Assembly: GCF_023015865.1 (NCBI RefSeq)
Contig: NZ_JALKBC010000005.1
Span: 62,001 to 126,000, forward strand
DNA length: 64,000 nucleotides
Source of the DNA: Arenibacter sp. F26102
Lineage (GTDB): Bacteria; Bacteroidota; Bacteroidia; Flavobacteriales; Flavobacteriaceae
Reading direction: 5' to 3'
Below, piece by piece: positions 43,685 to 52,537 of the stretch (positions are counted from its first letter, which is position 1; every line of letters starts with the position of its first letter). The position numbers and the translations under genes are program-made. The notes under the pieces are model-generated. The model worked only from the letters and a program-made list of their open reading frames with translations, did not search any database and was not told the DNA's origin.

Positions 43685-44317
43685 CTATTTTCCAAAAAGC
43701 CCGCCGAGTAAGCCTCCCAGTCCACCTTTCTTTTTACTGGTTCCCATGACCATTCCTGCAACATCATCCAAAACACTTCCATCACCATCGGCATCCAAAA
43801 GTGTTGTAATCAGGCTCTGATTCTGTTGTGGCTGTCCGCCCAACATACTTCCCAATAAACTATTTAGGCCATTGGCATCACTTACATTGCTCTGGGCCTT
43901 CTGTTTACCCAAATAGGCCATTACCAATGGAGCAGCAATTTTTAAAATATCGGCTACGGCTCCAGCGTCCAGACCCGATTTTTGACTTAAAGCATTTTCT
44001 ACATTGGCTTGTTTTCCTCCAAAAACATGTCCAAGGATTCCTGCACCATCCTCCTTAACCGACTGATCTATGCCACCTTCGAATAGTCCTCCAAGGTTAT
44101 CCAATAGTCCACCATCGTGTTTTGATGAAAGGGCGCTCATTAGGCCTTCGGCCCCTTTTGGGGAAGAAACGTTTTTTTTCATGGCACCTAAAAGCAATGG
44201 CATGGCCATACTTAATACATCCGCTGTCTTGTTTTCCGGTTGTCCCGTTTGACCAGCAACTCCACTAATTAATTGTTTACCTAATGGGCTACTTAATAAA
44301 TCCAATAATCCTGACAT
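43685..44317 (-). CDS. DUF937 family protein with Ca-binding-like motif
   Basis: The 210-residue protein is rich in Gly, Leu and Ser with pairs of repeated short helices (AMPLLLGAMKKNV and IAAPLVMAYLGKQKA, both of the typical DUF937 form). Near 175-190 it has DADGDGSVLDDVAGMVMG, an EF-hand-like DxDGDG loop known in this family. The C-terminus is Gly/Lys-rich (KKKGGLGGLLGGLFGK). No signal peptide. The gene is on the serine cluster strand but has its own promoter side and a terminator after it. Function unknown; the family is widespread and the calcium idea is inference. Confidence 0.87.
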   Translation of the reverse strand: MSGLLDLLSSPLGKQLISGVAGQTGQPENKTADVLSMAMPLLLGAMKKNVSSPKGAEGLMSALSSKHDGGLLDNLGGLFEGGIDQSVKEDGAGILGHVFGGKQANVENALSQKSGLDAGAVADILKIAAPLVMAYLGKQKAQSNVSDANGLNSLLGSMLGGQPQQNQSLITTLLDADGDGSVLDDVAGMVMGTSKKKGGLGGLLGGLFGK

Positions 44318-44399
44318 TTTTATAGTATTACGGTTAGAAACTAATTTTCTTCAAGGTACAAAAAAGAGTTTAAAGCAGGGAGGTAATCGCGCTGTACAT

Positions 44400-45350
44400 T
44401 TATTTGTAAAGATCTATAATTTGGGATGCCAGCTCCAATCCGATCCGATCTTGCGCTTCCTCTGTGGCGGCTCCAATATGGGGGCTTAGTGAAATGTCCG
44501 GATGCATTAAAATCCGTAATTCCGGGATAGGTTCGGATTCATAAACATCCAGCCCAGCAAAGGCTACCTTCCCACTCTCCAAGGCATCAACAAGGGCAAC
44601 CTCGTCCAATATGCCACCACGGGCAGCATTAACGATACCAACGCCATCCTTCATTAAGGCAAACTCTCTTTTACCAATGATATAGGATTTTTGCGCAGGA
44701 ACGTGTAAACTAATAAAATCGGCCGTTTTCAACAAGTTTTCCAATGGGGTACTACTAAGCTCAAAAGAAATTGATCGGTTATCAAAAAAGGGTACGGTCA
44801 CTGTGGCCTCATCCAAAAAAGGATCGGTGAAAATGACTTTCATTCCTAACCCCAAGGCTATTCTTGCAGTGGCCACTCCAATTCTTCCAAATCCAATAAT
44901 CCCAAGGGTTTTACCTCTAAGTTCAATGCCTTTGGCATAGGCATTCTTAAGTTTCTTAAAATTACTATCCCCTTCCAAAGGCATGTTTCTATTGGCATCG
45001 TGTAAAAACCTCACTCCGCTGAAGAGGTGGGCAAAGACCAATTCGGCTACTGAAGAAGATGAAGCTTCTGGAGTATTGATTACATGTATGTCCTTGGATT
45101 TGGCGTGGTCCACATTTATATTATCCATTCCAACTCCACCACGCCCTATTATTTTTAAAGTAGGACAAGCATCTATAACCTCTTTAGTGACTTTCGTAGA
45201 ACTTCTGACCAATAGTACCGAAACATTATTTTGGTTGATATAAGCAACAAGTTGTTCTTGGGCCACATTTACTGCCAGAACTTCGAAACCGGCATTTTCC
45301 AAAGTCTCCTTACCACTTTTTGATATTCCGTCGTTTGCTAAAATTTTCAT
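44400..45350 (-). CDS. serA: D-3-phosphoglycerate dehydrogenase (short form)
   Basis: The 316-residue protein belongs to the D-isomer-specific 2-hydroxyacid dehydrogenases. The NAD-binding fingerprint is LGIIGFGRIGVATARIALGLG near 149-169, the catalytic Arg is in NAARGGILDEVALVDAL, Glu in YESEPIP, and His in SPHIGAATEEA. It has no ACT or ASB regulatory domain, so it is the short, unregulated type common in Bacteroidota. It lies 144 bases downstream of serC on the same strand, which makes serine synthesis from 3-phosphoglycerate the obvious role; other hydroxyacids are possible. Confidence 0.9.
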   Translation of the reverse strand: MKILANDGISKSGKETLENAGFEVLAVNVAQEQLVAYINQNNVSVLLVRSSTKVTKEVIDACPTLKIIGRGGVGMDNINVDHAKSKDIHVINTPEASSSSVAELVFAHLFSGVRFLHDANRNMPLEGDSNFKKLKNAYAKGIELRGKTLGIIGFGRIGVATARIALGLGMKVIFTDPFLDEATVTVPFFDNRSISFELSSTPLENLLKTADFISLHVPAQKSYIIGKREFALMKDGVGIVNAARGGILDEVALVDALESGKVAFAGLDVYESEPIPELRILMHPDISLSPHIGAATEEAQDRIGLELASQIIDLYK

Positions 45351-45494
45351 TTATTCTCTAATTGTTAAATTCTAAATATTAAGTAATGGAATTAAATGAA
45401 CCGTGATTGAAAATTATGGTCACAATTTTAACTATATCTTCCCAATTTTCACCAAAACTGGCTGGCAAAAACAAACTTCCATTTCTTCCTGTAG

Positions 45495-46559
45495 TTATGC
45501 TTTCCTCTCCAATTCGCTCATTACATCTACCAAAGTGCCAACACTATCCAACGGAAGGGCATTGTACATAGAGGCTCTATAACCACCCACGGAACGATGT
45601 CCGTTTAATCCACTTATACCAGCTTCCTTACACATCCCATCAAAAACAACTTTCAGCTTATCCTCGGTCAAGGTGAAGGTGGCGTTCATATTGGAACGGT
45701 CCTCTTTATGCGCGTACCCCTTAAATAAAGGATTCAAATCTATTTCTGAGTACAGTAGCTGGGCCTTCTTTTCGTTTATCTTTTCTATGGCAGGAATTCC
45801 ACCTAGGTTCTTTAGCCATTCTAGGGTTAACATGGAAACGTAAACAGGAAAAACCGCAGGGGTATTAAACATGCTTTCCTTGTCTATATGCACTTTATAA
45901 TCCAACATTGAAGGAATTTTTCTTGTTACCTTGCCCAGTATTTCTTCTTTTATCACCACCAGTGTAGTTCCTGCTGGGCCCATGTTCTTTTGTGCCCCGG
46001 CGTAAATAAGGTCAAATTGGGAGAAATCCAATTGTCTGGAAAATATGTCCGAACTCATATCGCAAACCAAGGTGGTACTTGTTTTTGGAAATTTCTTTAT
46101 TTGTGTTCCAAAAATGGTATTATTGGAGGTAAGGTGTAGGTAGTCCAGGTCATTGGGAATGGTATAACCTTTAGGGATATAACTAAAATTCTCGTCTTTG
46201 GATGAGCCAACCTCAATTACCTCTCCAAAAAGTTTAGCTTCCTTAACGGCCTTATCCGCCCAGGTACCGGTATTGAGATAACCAGCTTTTTTTTCCAATA
46301 GATTATAGGCTACCATTAAGAATTCCAAGCTAGCACCTCCCTGCAAGAATAAAGCTTGATAGCCCTTTCCTTCCAAATCCAATAACTCCAGGGCCAAAGA
46401 CCTGGCTTTATCCATAACGGCCACAAAATCTTTGCTTCTATGTGAAATCTCAATAAGGGAAAGTCCCAAACCATTAAAATCCAATACGGCTTCAGAAGCT
46501 TTTATGATTACTTCCTGTGGCAATATACAAGGGCCGGCACTAAAATTATGTTTTTTCAT
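45495..46559 (-). CDS. serC: Phosphoserine aminotransferase
   Basis: SerC transfers an amino group to 3-phosphohydroxypyruvate. The 354-residue protein begins HNFSAGPCILPQEV, carries the substrate site GLSLIEISHRSKDF near 32-45, the phosphate part LQGGASLEF near 72-80, and the PLP lysine K191 in IYAGAQKNMGPAGTT. The C-terminal part includes GHRSVGGYRASMYNALP. Length and motifs are standard. It precedes serA in the same direction. The acyl-CoA reductase upstream (46768) may be in the same transcript, 208 bases away. Confidence 0.97.
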   Translation of the reverse strand: MKKHNFSAGPCILPQEVIIKASEAVLDFNGLGLSLIEISHRSKDFVAVMDKARSLALELLDLEGKGYQALFLQGGASLEFLMVAYNLLEKKAGYLNTGTWADKAVKEAKLFGEVIEVGSSKDENFSYIPKGYTIPNDLDYLHLTSNNTIFGTQIKKFPKTSTTLVCDMSSDIFSRQLDFSQFDLIYAGAQKNMGPAGTTLVVIKEEILGKVTRKIPSMLDYKVHIDKESMFNTPAVFPVYVSMLTLEWLKNLGGIPAIEKINEKKAQLLYSEIDLNPLFKGYAHKEDRSNMNATFTLTEDKLKVVFDGMCKEAGISGLNGHRSVGGYRASMYNALPLDSVGTLVDVMSELERKA

Positions 46560-46767
46560 TTATCTCTTTTTAAGGTTATTCAAAGATTAATTTCTATCTC
46601 GGAAAAATTAAAATAATTATTGTGATTCATTATCTTAATTATTTGATAATCATTAATCTGAGTTATTGTTGTTTTGGAAATATTTAAAATCCGTTTTTTT
46701 TATATTTTAGGGGTCAAAGGTCATAAATAATTTAGGAAGAAGGGTACTGCCTCCAAACATTATTCCA

Positions 46768-47829
46768 TTATGTTTTCAACAAAAAATCAACAGTATCAAT
46801 ATTGTCGGCATATTCGTTTAATGATGGTTTTTGGGTTTGCCCAAAAGGTATCTCATCAGCCATGAAGCCTTTGGATACAATGCATTGAATCTTGTCCTGT
46901 TCTTGTGATAGTCTCATTTTTAAATCTTCCAAGGAATCATAGAACTCATAAAAAACGGTGGCAATGGGGGAGGCGTAGTTTTTATCCTCCTTTAGCATGA
47001 GGAAACCATTTTCCAATATCTTGAACAAACTCATTAGGTACACAGCCTTGTTATAATCATAATTATTGGCGTATTTATGGTGTTCAATAATGGTATTGTA
47101 AGGGTAAACAGCTTTAAATAGTGCGTCAAAATTAAAATCTTTGGGTACAAATAATTTGGAAACACTTCTACATCCCAGTCCGTAATATCTGAAAATATCC
47201 TCACCCAAAGCTGTCAGTTCTTCCTTGGTTTCATTACCAGTGAGGACAGCCACCGAATTTCTATTTTTCCTAATGATATTAGGTTTTTTTCCGAAATAGT
47301 GCTCAAAATAACGCGATGTATTGTCGCTTCCCGTTGCAATTACAGCATCAAAATCTTCCAACTTGCCATCTGCAAAAGAAATTGCGTCTTTTAAGGAAGG
47401 TTCCATTTCTATTAAATATTGGGCAACAAAGGGTAGTAACACTTGGTCGTTCGAGGAAAGTTTCACAATGGCCCTATTTCCAGTGATTAGGGTACTTAAA
47501 AAATCATGGAAACCTACCAAGGGAATATTACCGGCCATAATCAAGGCTACCGATTTAGGTTTGTTTTTATCCACTTCATAGGCCATTAACCAGCTTTCCA
47601 GCTTCAATGGTGTCAGTAGTTCGGCCCAACTTTCCAAACTAAATAAAATATTTTCAGGGGTAAACCAACCATTCTTATGTCCGGCCAAGGCTAGTATTTC
47701 ATCGAATTTTTTAAACCATGCATGCTGATTATCATCTATTTGAGTTTTGTTTTTTGCATATTTGCAATATTCTTTAAAAAAACTACCAAGTTTAACAAAA
47801 GCATTAAGTCTATGTCTAAGGTCAGTCAT
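46768..47829 (-). CDS. Acyl-CoA reductase, LuxC-like
   Basis: The 353-residue protein is of the aldehyde-dehydrogenase-like LuxC group: SVALIMAGNIPLVGFHDFL near 93-111, AIVKLSSNDQVLLPFV near 120-135, AVIATGSDNTSRYF near 162-175 and the catalytic Cys C220 in RYYGLGCRSVSKLFVP. It should reduce a fatty acyl-CoA or acyl-ACP to an aldehyde. A lux operon is not present; homologs are common in Bacteroidota next to ferredoxin and serine genes, with unknown purpose. It diverges from the ferredoxin gene at 47916, with facing promoter elements. Confidence 0.87.
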   Translation of the reverse strand: MTDLRHRLNAFVKLGSFFKEYCKYAKNKTQIDDNQHAWFKKFDEILALAGHKNGWFTPENILFSLESWAELLTPLKLESWLMAYEVDKNKPKSVALIMAGNIPLVGFHDFLSTLITGNRAIVKLSSNDQVLLPFVAQYLIEMEPSLKDAISFADGKLEDFDAVIATGSDNTSRYFEHYFGKKPNIIRKNRNSVAVLTGNETKEELTALGEDIFRYYGLGCRSVSKLFVPKDFNFDALFKAVYPYNTIIEHHKYANNYDYNKAVYLMSLFKILENGFLMLKEDKNYASPIATVFYEFYDSLEDLKMRLSQEQDKIQCIVSKGFMADEIPFGQTQKPSLNEYADNIDTVDFLLKT

Positions 47830-47834
47830 TATAT

Positions 47835-47865
47835 TTGTAAAAGATTTTATTAGGCTTTACCTTTG
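47835..47865 (+). promoter_or_regulatory. Promoter of the ferredoxin gene
   Basis: TTG at 47835-47837 and TACCTTTG at 47858-47865 are separated by exactly 20 bases, the ideal Bacteroidota arrangement. The predicted start is about 44 bases before the ATG at 47916. Confidence 0.7.
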
Positions 47866-47867
47866 TA

Positions 47868-47875
47868 CAAAAGTA
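47868..47875 (-). promoter_or_regulatory. Minus-strand -7 element of the acyl-CoA reductase gene
   Basis: On the minus strand this reads TACTTTTG. It sits two bases from the ferredoxin -7 element and points the other way, so each promoter covers the other's start site. No clean TTG is at its -33 distance. Confidence 0.5.
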
Positions 47876-47915
47876 TTGATACTGAAATTAAATCAGCATA
47901 AAGAAATAGAAAAAT

Positions 47916-48266
47916 ATGGCAATTATAATAACAGATGAGTGCATAAATTGTGGAGCTTGTGAACCAGAATGCCCAAATACTGCAATTTATGAAGGTGCAG
48001 ATGATTGGCGTTATAGTGACGGAACCCTTTTAAAGGGTAATGTGGTACTGCCCAGTGGTAAAGCCGTTGATGCCGACGAATCACAGGAGCCAGTAAGTGA
48101 CGAGATATATTTTATTGTTCCCGATAAGTGTACGGAATGTAAAGGTTTTCATGATGAGCCCCAGTGTGCTGCGGTTTGCCCTGTGGATTGCTGTATTCCG
48201 GATGACAACCATGTGGAGTCTGAAGAAGAGCTTTTGGGCAAACAACGTTTTATGCACCCTGAATAG
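47916..48266 (+). CDS. 2[4Fe-4S] ferredoxin
   Basis: The 116-residue protein has the first cluster motif [19 protein letters not shown] (residues 9-27) and the second starting [12 protein letters not shown] with [10 protein letters not shown] completing it (about 71-92). The insertion between the two and the C-terminal extension ([18 protein letters not shown]) are typical of the Bacteroidota and Azotobacter-like forms. It is a small cytosolic electron carrier. It is divergent from the acyl-CoA reductase and followed by a terminator at 48400. Confidence 0.95.
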   Translation: MAIIITDECINCGACEPECPNTAIYEGADDWRYSDGTLLKGNVVLPSGKAVDADESQEPVSDEIYFIVPDKCTECKGFHDEPQCAAVCPVDCCIPDDNHVESEEELLGKQRFMHPE

Positions 48267-48399
48267 GTCTTTTAATACTGTTTTTTAGCAATTCCTTTCC
48301 CGTTTTATGGGTTCAATTTTTAATTTTCCAAAGGCTATTGGGGGAGATTTTGAAATAATTCTTCATAAGGAATAAGGGTTGTTGAGTTTTGACGAAATA

Positions 48400-48429
48400 A
48401 AAAAGGTTGCCTTCAAAGGCAACCTTTTT
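48400..48429. terminator. Bidirectional terminator between ferredoxin and TonB receptor genes
   Basis: AAAAAGGTTGCC and GGCAACCTTTTT enclose a six-base loop, with A on one side and T on the other so that it works on both strands. Both converging genes (48266 end, 48451 end) can use it. Confidence 0.85.
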
Positions 48430-48450
48430 GCATTTTAGTGTTCCGTTTAT

Positions 48451-51126
48451 CTAAAAGGTGAATCCCACTTTGGCATAGTAATAAGCCCCTCCAAATCCCA
48501 TTTGTACTGAATCCCAATAACCACCAGCTTCTACCCAATCGTCCTGTTGGTCTGGATATACATTAAATAGGTTATTGGCACCAATGTTTAATTTAAGCCC
48601 ATCGCATAATTGGTAGCCAAAAACCAGATCCGTCACAAGTCGGGCGTCATAGGTGTCCGTTGCCTGATTTATTTGATCCTCAAAACTGTCGTAATCCGAG
48701 GTGGGTTCCAACATCTGGTAATCCAATAATTCTACCTTGCTAAAATGGGTGAATGCCAACCCGGCATCAAACTTGTCCTTACTGTAATTCATATTAAGGG
48801 TAAGTTTACTTTTCGGGGCCGAGGCCAATAAAAACCCTTTATCCCTTTCTCCAAAGAAGGTTTGCTCATCCAAATTTCCGTTATTTACATTATCGATCTT
48901 CATATCATTAATATTGCCAGTAAAGGTCGCCGATAGTCTATTGCTATCGAAATTTTTCTTCCAGGCCAATACAATATCCAAACCAGTGGTTTTGGTATCC
49001 ACCCCATTTACAAAGAACTGTGCGGCTTCCACGTTGGGAATCTGTGGGGCATCAAAATTGCCTGTCAACACAATCCGATCGTCTACTTTAATATAATATC
49101 CATCTACTGTAGCAGTGAAATCCCCAAAAGTCGCAGTAAAACCTAACCCGGCATTAAGTGCCTTTTCTTCAATTAATTGGTCTATTCCAAAGGAGGCGGT
49201 TACAGGACTGTTGTTAGGAGATAATAATGACTCCAATGCGGCGCCGCCCACAAAATTCGTAAACTGTAGGTTGTAATATTTTTGGGCCAGCGAAGGAGCC
49301 CTAAAACCTGAACTTACGGAACCTCTTATATTTACATTGTCCGATGCCTTTAACCTAGCTGCCAGTTTACCGTTCAGGGTACTTCCAAAATCACTAAAAT
49401 TTTCGAAGCGCGCTGCAGCACTTAATAGGAAAGCTTCGGTAAGGTCGAACTCACTATCTGCGTAGAGCGAAAAATTACTTCTACTCCTGTCTACTTCGTT
49501 TTTGGGACTATATCCTGGGAACCCTTGTGAACCACCCGGACGGGGGTCACCCGAGTCCGGATCCGTAGGTTGGGTCTGATTGGCAGGATCTGTTATCAAC
49601 AGACCATTTACGTCGTAAGTACCCCAAGACCCTTCTTCTCCGGCAAATATGGTGAAGTTTTCGGTTCTATATTCTGCGCCGAAAGCCAGGTTCATACCTT
49701 CCAATACATCATCGTAATATTTGGAAAAATCCAAATTCACCGTATTTTGGGTCAGGCTATGCCCCCCTGCATCAAAATCGGTCGGGGATACATCTTCCAA
49801 GGAAGCATTAAGGGTTCCCTGTATGAAATAATGAAAATTGTTTTTACCATAGGTATTACTAATATCCACTTTCCAGCCGTTAGCCAATTCAGTTTTAAAT
49901 CCGGCCGAAAATGAATTATCTATGATGTTAGAGGTGATTCTTGGTGTAAAACCGTTAGGGTATATAGAAGGTATTACCCTATTCCCCCCATTTCTGGTAA
50001 AAGCATAGGCATCTGTATCCCTATAGTTCCTGCCACCAAAAGCATATACTTCTGAATTATCGGATAGGGGGACAGAGGCATTAACCATTAAATTAAATCC
50101 ATCTATGGCCGCCTCTCCAAAGCCTCGTCTAAAATCGAAACCTGGTCGCAACGTCTTATTCTTGCTAATATATTCTGTGGTGACATTAACAAATCCACCA
50201 TCATTACCAATGGCCGTTCCAAAATTGACTCCCGCTTTTAAGGAACCTCCATCAAAACTTTTGTCACTTCCAATGGCATTGCCATCCCTCTCAGTATCTA
50301 AACGATTACCATCTGTATTGGGTGTTCCAGCAGGAAAATCCCCTTTGGCATTGGTATTGTATGCTCCATAACTTATAAATCCGGATACTTCATTCGTTTG
50401 GTCCTTTAGGACAATGTTGATTACCCCTGCTATGGCATCCGAACCATATTGTGCCGCAGCGCCATCACGTAATATTTCTATTCGCTTAATGGATGATGCT
50501 GGAATAGCATTTAAATCGGTTCCGGTGTTCCCTCGGCCCCTGGTTCCAAAAATATTGATCAAGGAAGATTGATGTCTTCTTTTACCGTTTATGAGCACCA
50601 GAGTTTGATCGGGTCCCAATCCCCTAAGTGTAGCTGGGTCAATATGATCTGCACCGTCGGATCCAGATTGTTTATTCGCGTTAAAGGAAGGAGCCGCATA
50701 CTGTAAAAGTTCATTTACTTCAACACGACCAGTTTGGGTGGCAATTTCTGCGATGTCTATAACATCTACGGGTACCGCAGTGTCAGTCGAGGTTCGCTTT
50801 GGACTTCTCGAGCCAACCAATTGTACCTCGTCCAGCATCATTCCTCCGGATAGAGTAACATTGATTACCGATTTCCCGGAAACAACTGCTTCCTGGGTGT
50901 CATATCCAATATAGCTAAAAACAAGGGTTGCATTATCAAATATGGATATTTGATAATTCCCGTCAAAGTCCGTTGTAGTTCCATTCGTAGTACCTTTCTC
51001 TACAATGTTTACACCAACTAAGGGTTCGCCACTTTCATCCGTAACGTTGCCCGACACAGAATTTTGTGCTACCAACAAGGTAAGATTGCCCAAAAATAAA
51101 AGTGTCAATAAATAGAATCTTTTCAT
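48451..51126 (-). CDS. TonB-dependent outer membrane receptor, carboxypeptidase-like N-terminus
   Basis: The start at 51126 gives MKRFYLLTLLFLGNLTLLVAQ as signal peptide; the longer frame from 51165 adds 13 unlikely residues. Residues 23-105 form a carboxypeptidase-like domain (SGNVTDESGEPLVGVNIVEKG), 110-235 the plug (RTSTDTAVPVDVIDIAEIAT, then LRGLGPDQTLVLINGKRRHQ and ILRDGAAAQYGSDAIAGVIN), and the rest is the barrel, about 890 residues in all. No SusD gene follows, so it is not a sugar SusC pair. The substrate is unknown; iron or vitamin complexes and small peptides are options. Confidence 0.9.
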   Translation of the reverse strand: MKRFYLLTLLFLGNLTLLVAQNSVSGNVTDESGEPLVGVNIVEKGTTNGTTTDFDGNYQISIFDNATLVFSYIGYDTQEAVVSGKSVINVTLSGGMMLDEVQLVGSRSPKRTSTDTAVPVDVIDIAEIATQTGRVEVNELLQYAAPSFNANKQSGSDGADHIDPATLRGLGPDQTLVLINGKRRHQSSLINIFGTRGRGNTGTDLNAIPASSIKRIEILRDGAAAQYGSDAIAGVINIVLKDQTNEVSGFISYGAYNTNAKGDFPAGTPNTDGNRLDTERDGNAIGSDKSFDGGSLKAGVNFGTAIGNDGGFVNVTTEYISKNKTLRPGFDFRRGFGEAAIDGFNLMVNASVPLSDNSEVYAFGGRNYRDTDAYAFTRNGGNRVIPSIYPNGFTPRITSNIIDNSFSAGFKTELANGWKVDISNTYGKNNFHYFIQGTLNASLEDVSPTDFDAGGHSLTQNTVNLDFSKYYDDVLEGMNLAFGAEYRTENFTIFAGEEGSWGTYDVNGLLITDPANQTQPTDPDSGDPRPGGSQGFPGYSPKNEVDRSRSNFSLYADSEFDLTEAFLLSAAARFENFSDFGSTLNGKLAARLKASDNVNIRGSVSSGFRAPSLAQKYYNLQFTNFVGGAALESLLSPNNSPVTASFGIDQLIEEKALNAGLGFTATFGDFTATVDGYYIKVDDRIVLTGNFDAPQIPNVEAAQFFVNGVDTKTTGLDIVLAWKKNFDSNRLSATFTGNINDMKIDNVNNGNLDEQTFFGERDKGFLLASAPKSKLTLNMNYSKDKFDAGLAFTHFSKVELLDYQMLEPTSDYDSFEDQINQATDTYDARLVTDLVFGYQLCDGLKLNIGANNLFNVYPDQQDDWVEAGGYWDSVQMGFGGAYYYAKVGFTF

Positions 51127-51220
51127 ATTAATGGTTTTAAGTGTTTTACATTTAAATTTAGGCAATTTATTTTTACCTAATTAACATTGTCAATGTATGT
51201 TTATAAATGGACATAAATAG

Positions 51221-51248
51221 TATCTTTGCAGCTGTTTTAAAAAAGCTG
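51221..51248 (+). promoter_or_regulatory. Promoter element and near-palindrome before ychF
   Basis: TATCTTTG (TAnnTTTG) is at 51221-51228. Directly after it, 51229-51248 reads CAGCTGTTTTAAAAAAGCTG, a 20-base near-palindrome with a single mismatched pair, which covers the predicted start of transcription. The ychF ATG is at 51295. Confidence 0.5.
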
Positions 51249-51294
51249 GAAATAGATTTTAATTTATAGTTCCAGTTTGTAATTGATCTTGACT

Positions 51295-52389
51295 ATGAAA
51301 GCAGGTATTGTAGGATTGCCCAATGTTGGAAAATCAACACTATTCAATTGTTTGTCCAACGCAAAGGCACAAAGTGCCAATTTTCCTTTTTGTACCATTG
51401 AGCCCAATATTGGGGTTGTAAATGTACCGGACACCAGATTGCAGAAGTTGGAAGAACTTGTAGTTCCAGAACGGGTATTGCCTGCAACCGTGGAAATTGT
51501 GGATATTGCGGGTTTGGTAAAAGGAGCCAGCAAGGGCGAAGGCCTTGGTAACCAGTTTTTGGGTAATATTCGGGAAACAGATGCAATTTTGCACGTGCTG
51601 CGTTGTTTTGATAATGAGAATATTGTTCATGTAGATGGTTCGGTCAACCCAGTAAGGGATAAGGAAACCATTGATATCGAATTGCAATTGAAGGATTTGG
51701 AGACTGTGGATAAAAAGCTTGAAAAAGTAAAACGGGCTGCCAAAACGGGAAATAAGGAAGCTCAGAAAGAGGAAGCGGTTCTATTAAAGATAAAACAGGG
51801 ACTTGAAACAGGAACATCTGTACGGGCTCTAGATATTAATTTAGATGATCGGGCAGAGTTTGTGAAGCCTTTACAGTTCATTACGGACAAGCCTGTAATG
51901 TATGTTTGTAATGTGGATGAAGATGCAGCCACAACCGGTAACGCCTATGTGGAACAGGTTAAAGCGGCCGTTGCCAATGAAAATGCAGAAGTTATCTTTT
52001 TGGCCGTGGGCACCGAAGCGGATATTACGGAATTGGAGAGTTATGAGGAGCGTCAAATGTTCTTGGAAGATTTGGGACTAACAGAGCCTGGTTCGGCCAA
52101 ATTAATTAGGGGAGCCTATAAGTTATTGAATTTGGAGACTTATTTTACGGCTGGGGTAAAGGAAGTGCGCGCTTGGACCATTCCAGTTGGTGCTACTGCA
52201 CCACAGGCCGCAGGAGTAATTCATACCGATTTTGAAAAGGGTTTTATTCGTGCAGAAGTTATTGCCTATAATGATTTCGTTTCTTTCGGAAGTGAAGCCA
52301 AGGTTAAAGAAGCTGGGAAAATGCGGGTAGAAGGAAAAGAGTACATCGTTAAAGATGGTGATGTAATGCATTTTAGGTTCAACGTATAG
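51295..52389 (+). CDS. ychF: YchF/Obg-family P-loop NTPase
   Basis: The 364-residue protein starts [18 protein letters not shown] at the ATG 51295 (a TTG four codons earlier is not needed). P-loop is GLPNVGKST, switch region has [20 protein letters not shown], and the base-recognition motif is NVDE in place of NKxD, the feature that makes YchF an ATPase and not a GTPase. The coiled insert (about 130-200) and the C-terminal TGS domain ([20 protein letters not shown]) are present. It is a ribosome-linked stress regulator. Monocistronic, with a terminator 78 bases after the stop. Confidence 0.96.
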   Translation: MKAGIVGLPNVGKSTLFNCLSNAKAQSANFPFCTIEPNIGVVNVPDTRLQKLEELVVPERVLPATVEIVDIAGLVKGASKGEGLGNQFLGNIRETDAILHVLRCFDNENIVHVDGSVNPVRDKETIDIELQLKDLETVDKKLEKVKRAAKTGNKEAQKEEAVLLKIKQGLETGTSVRALDINLDDRAEFVKPLQFITDKPVMYVCNVDEDAATTGNAYVEQVKAAVANENAEVIFLAVGTEADITELESYEERQMFLEDLGLTEPGSAKLIRGAYKLLNLETYFTAGVKEVRAWTIPVGATAPQAAGVIHTDFEKGFIRAEVIAYNDFVSFGSEAKVKEAGKMRVEGKEYIVKDGDVMHFRFNV

Positions 52390-52466
52390 TAATGTTTCAA
52401 AACCTGAATTAGGTCTTAGCCATTGGCAATATTTAAGGCAGATCGAAACTATTTCAACACTTATAT

Positions 52467-52500
52467 AAAAAGCCAACTTAATATTTTAAGTTGGCTTTTT
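52467..52500. terminator. Terminator between ychF and the GNAT-like gene, both strands
   Basis: AAAAAGCCAACTTA and TAAGTTGGCTTTTT are complementary over 14 bases around a short loop. A and T flanks serve both converging genes. Confidence 0.85.
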
Positions 52501-52537
52501 CATTGGGGTGAGCCTTTGGTAGCTCACACCATTTTTT

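Noticed and set aside
48451-51126. SusC of a polysaccharide utilisation locus
   Set aside because: No SusD-like gene, no glycoside hydrolase and no sensor lie beside it; the plug and barrel fit a general TonB receptor.
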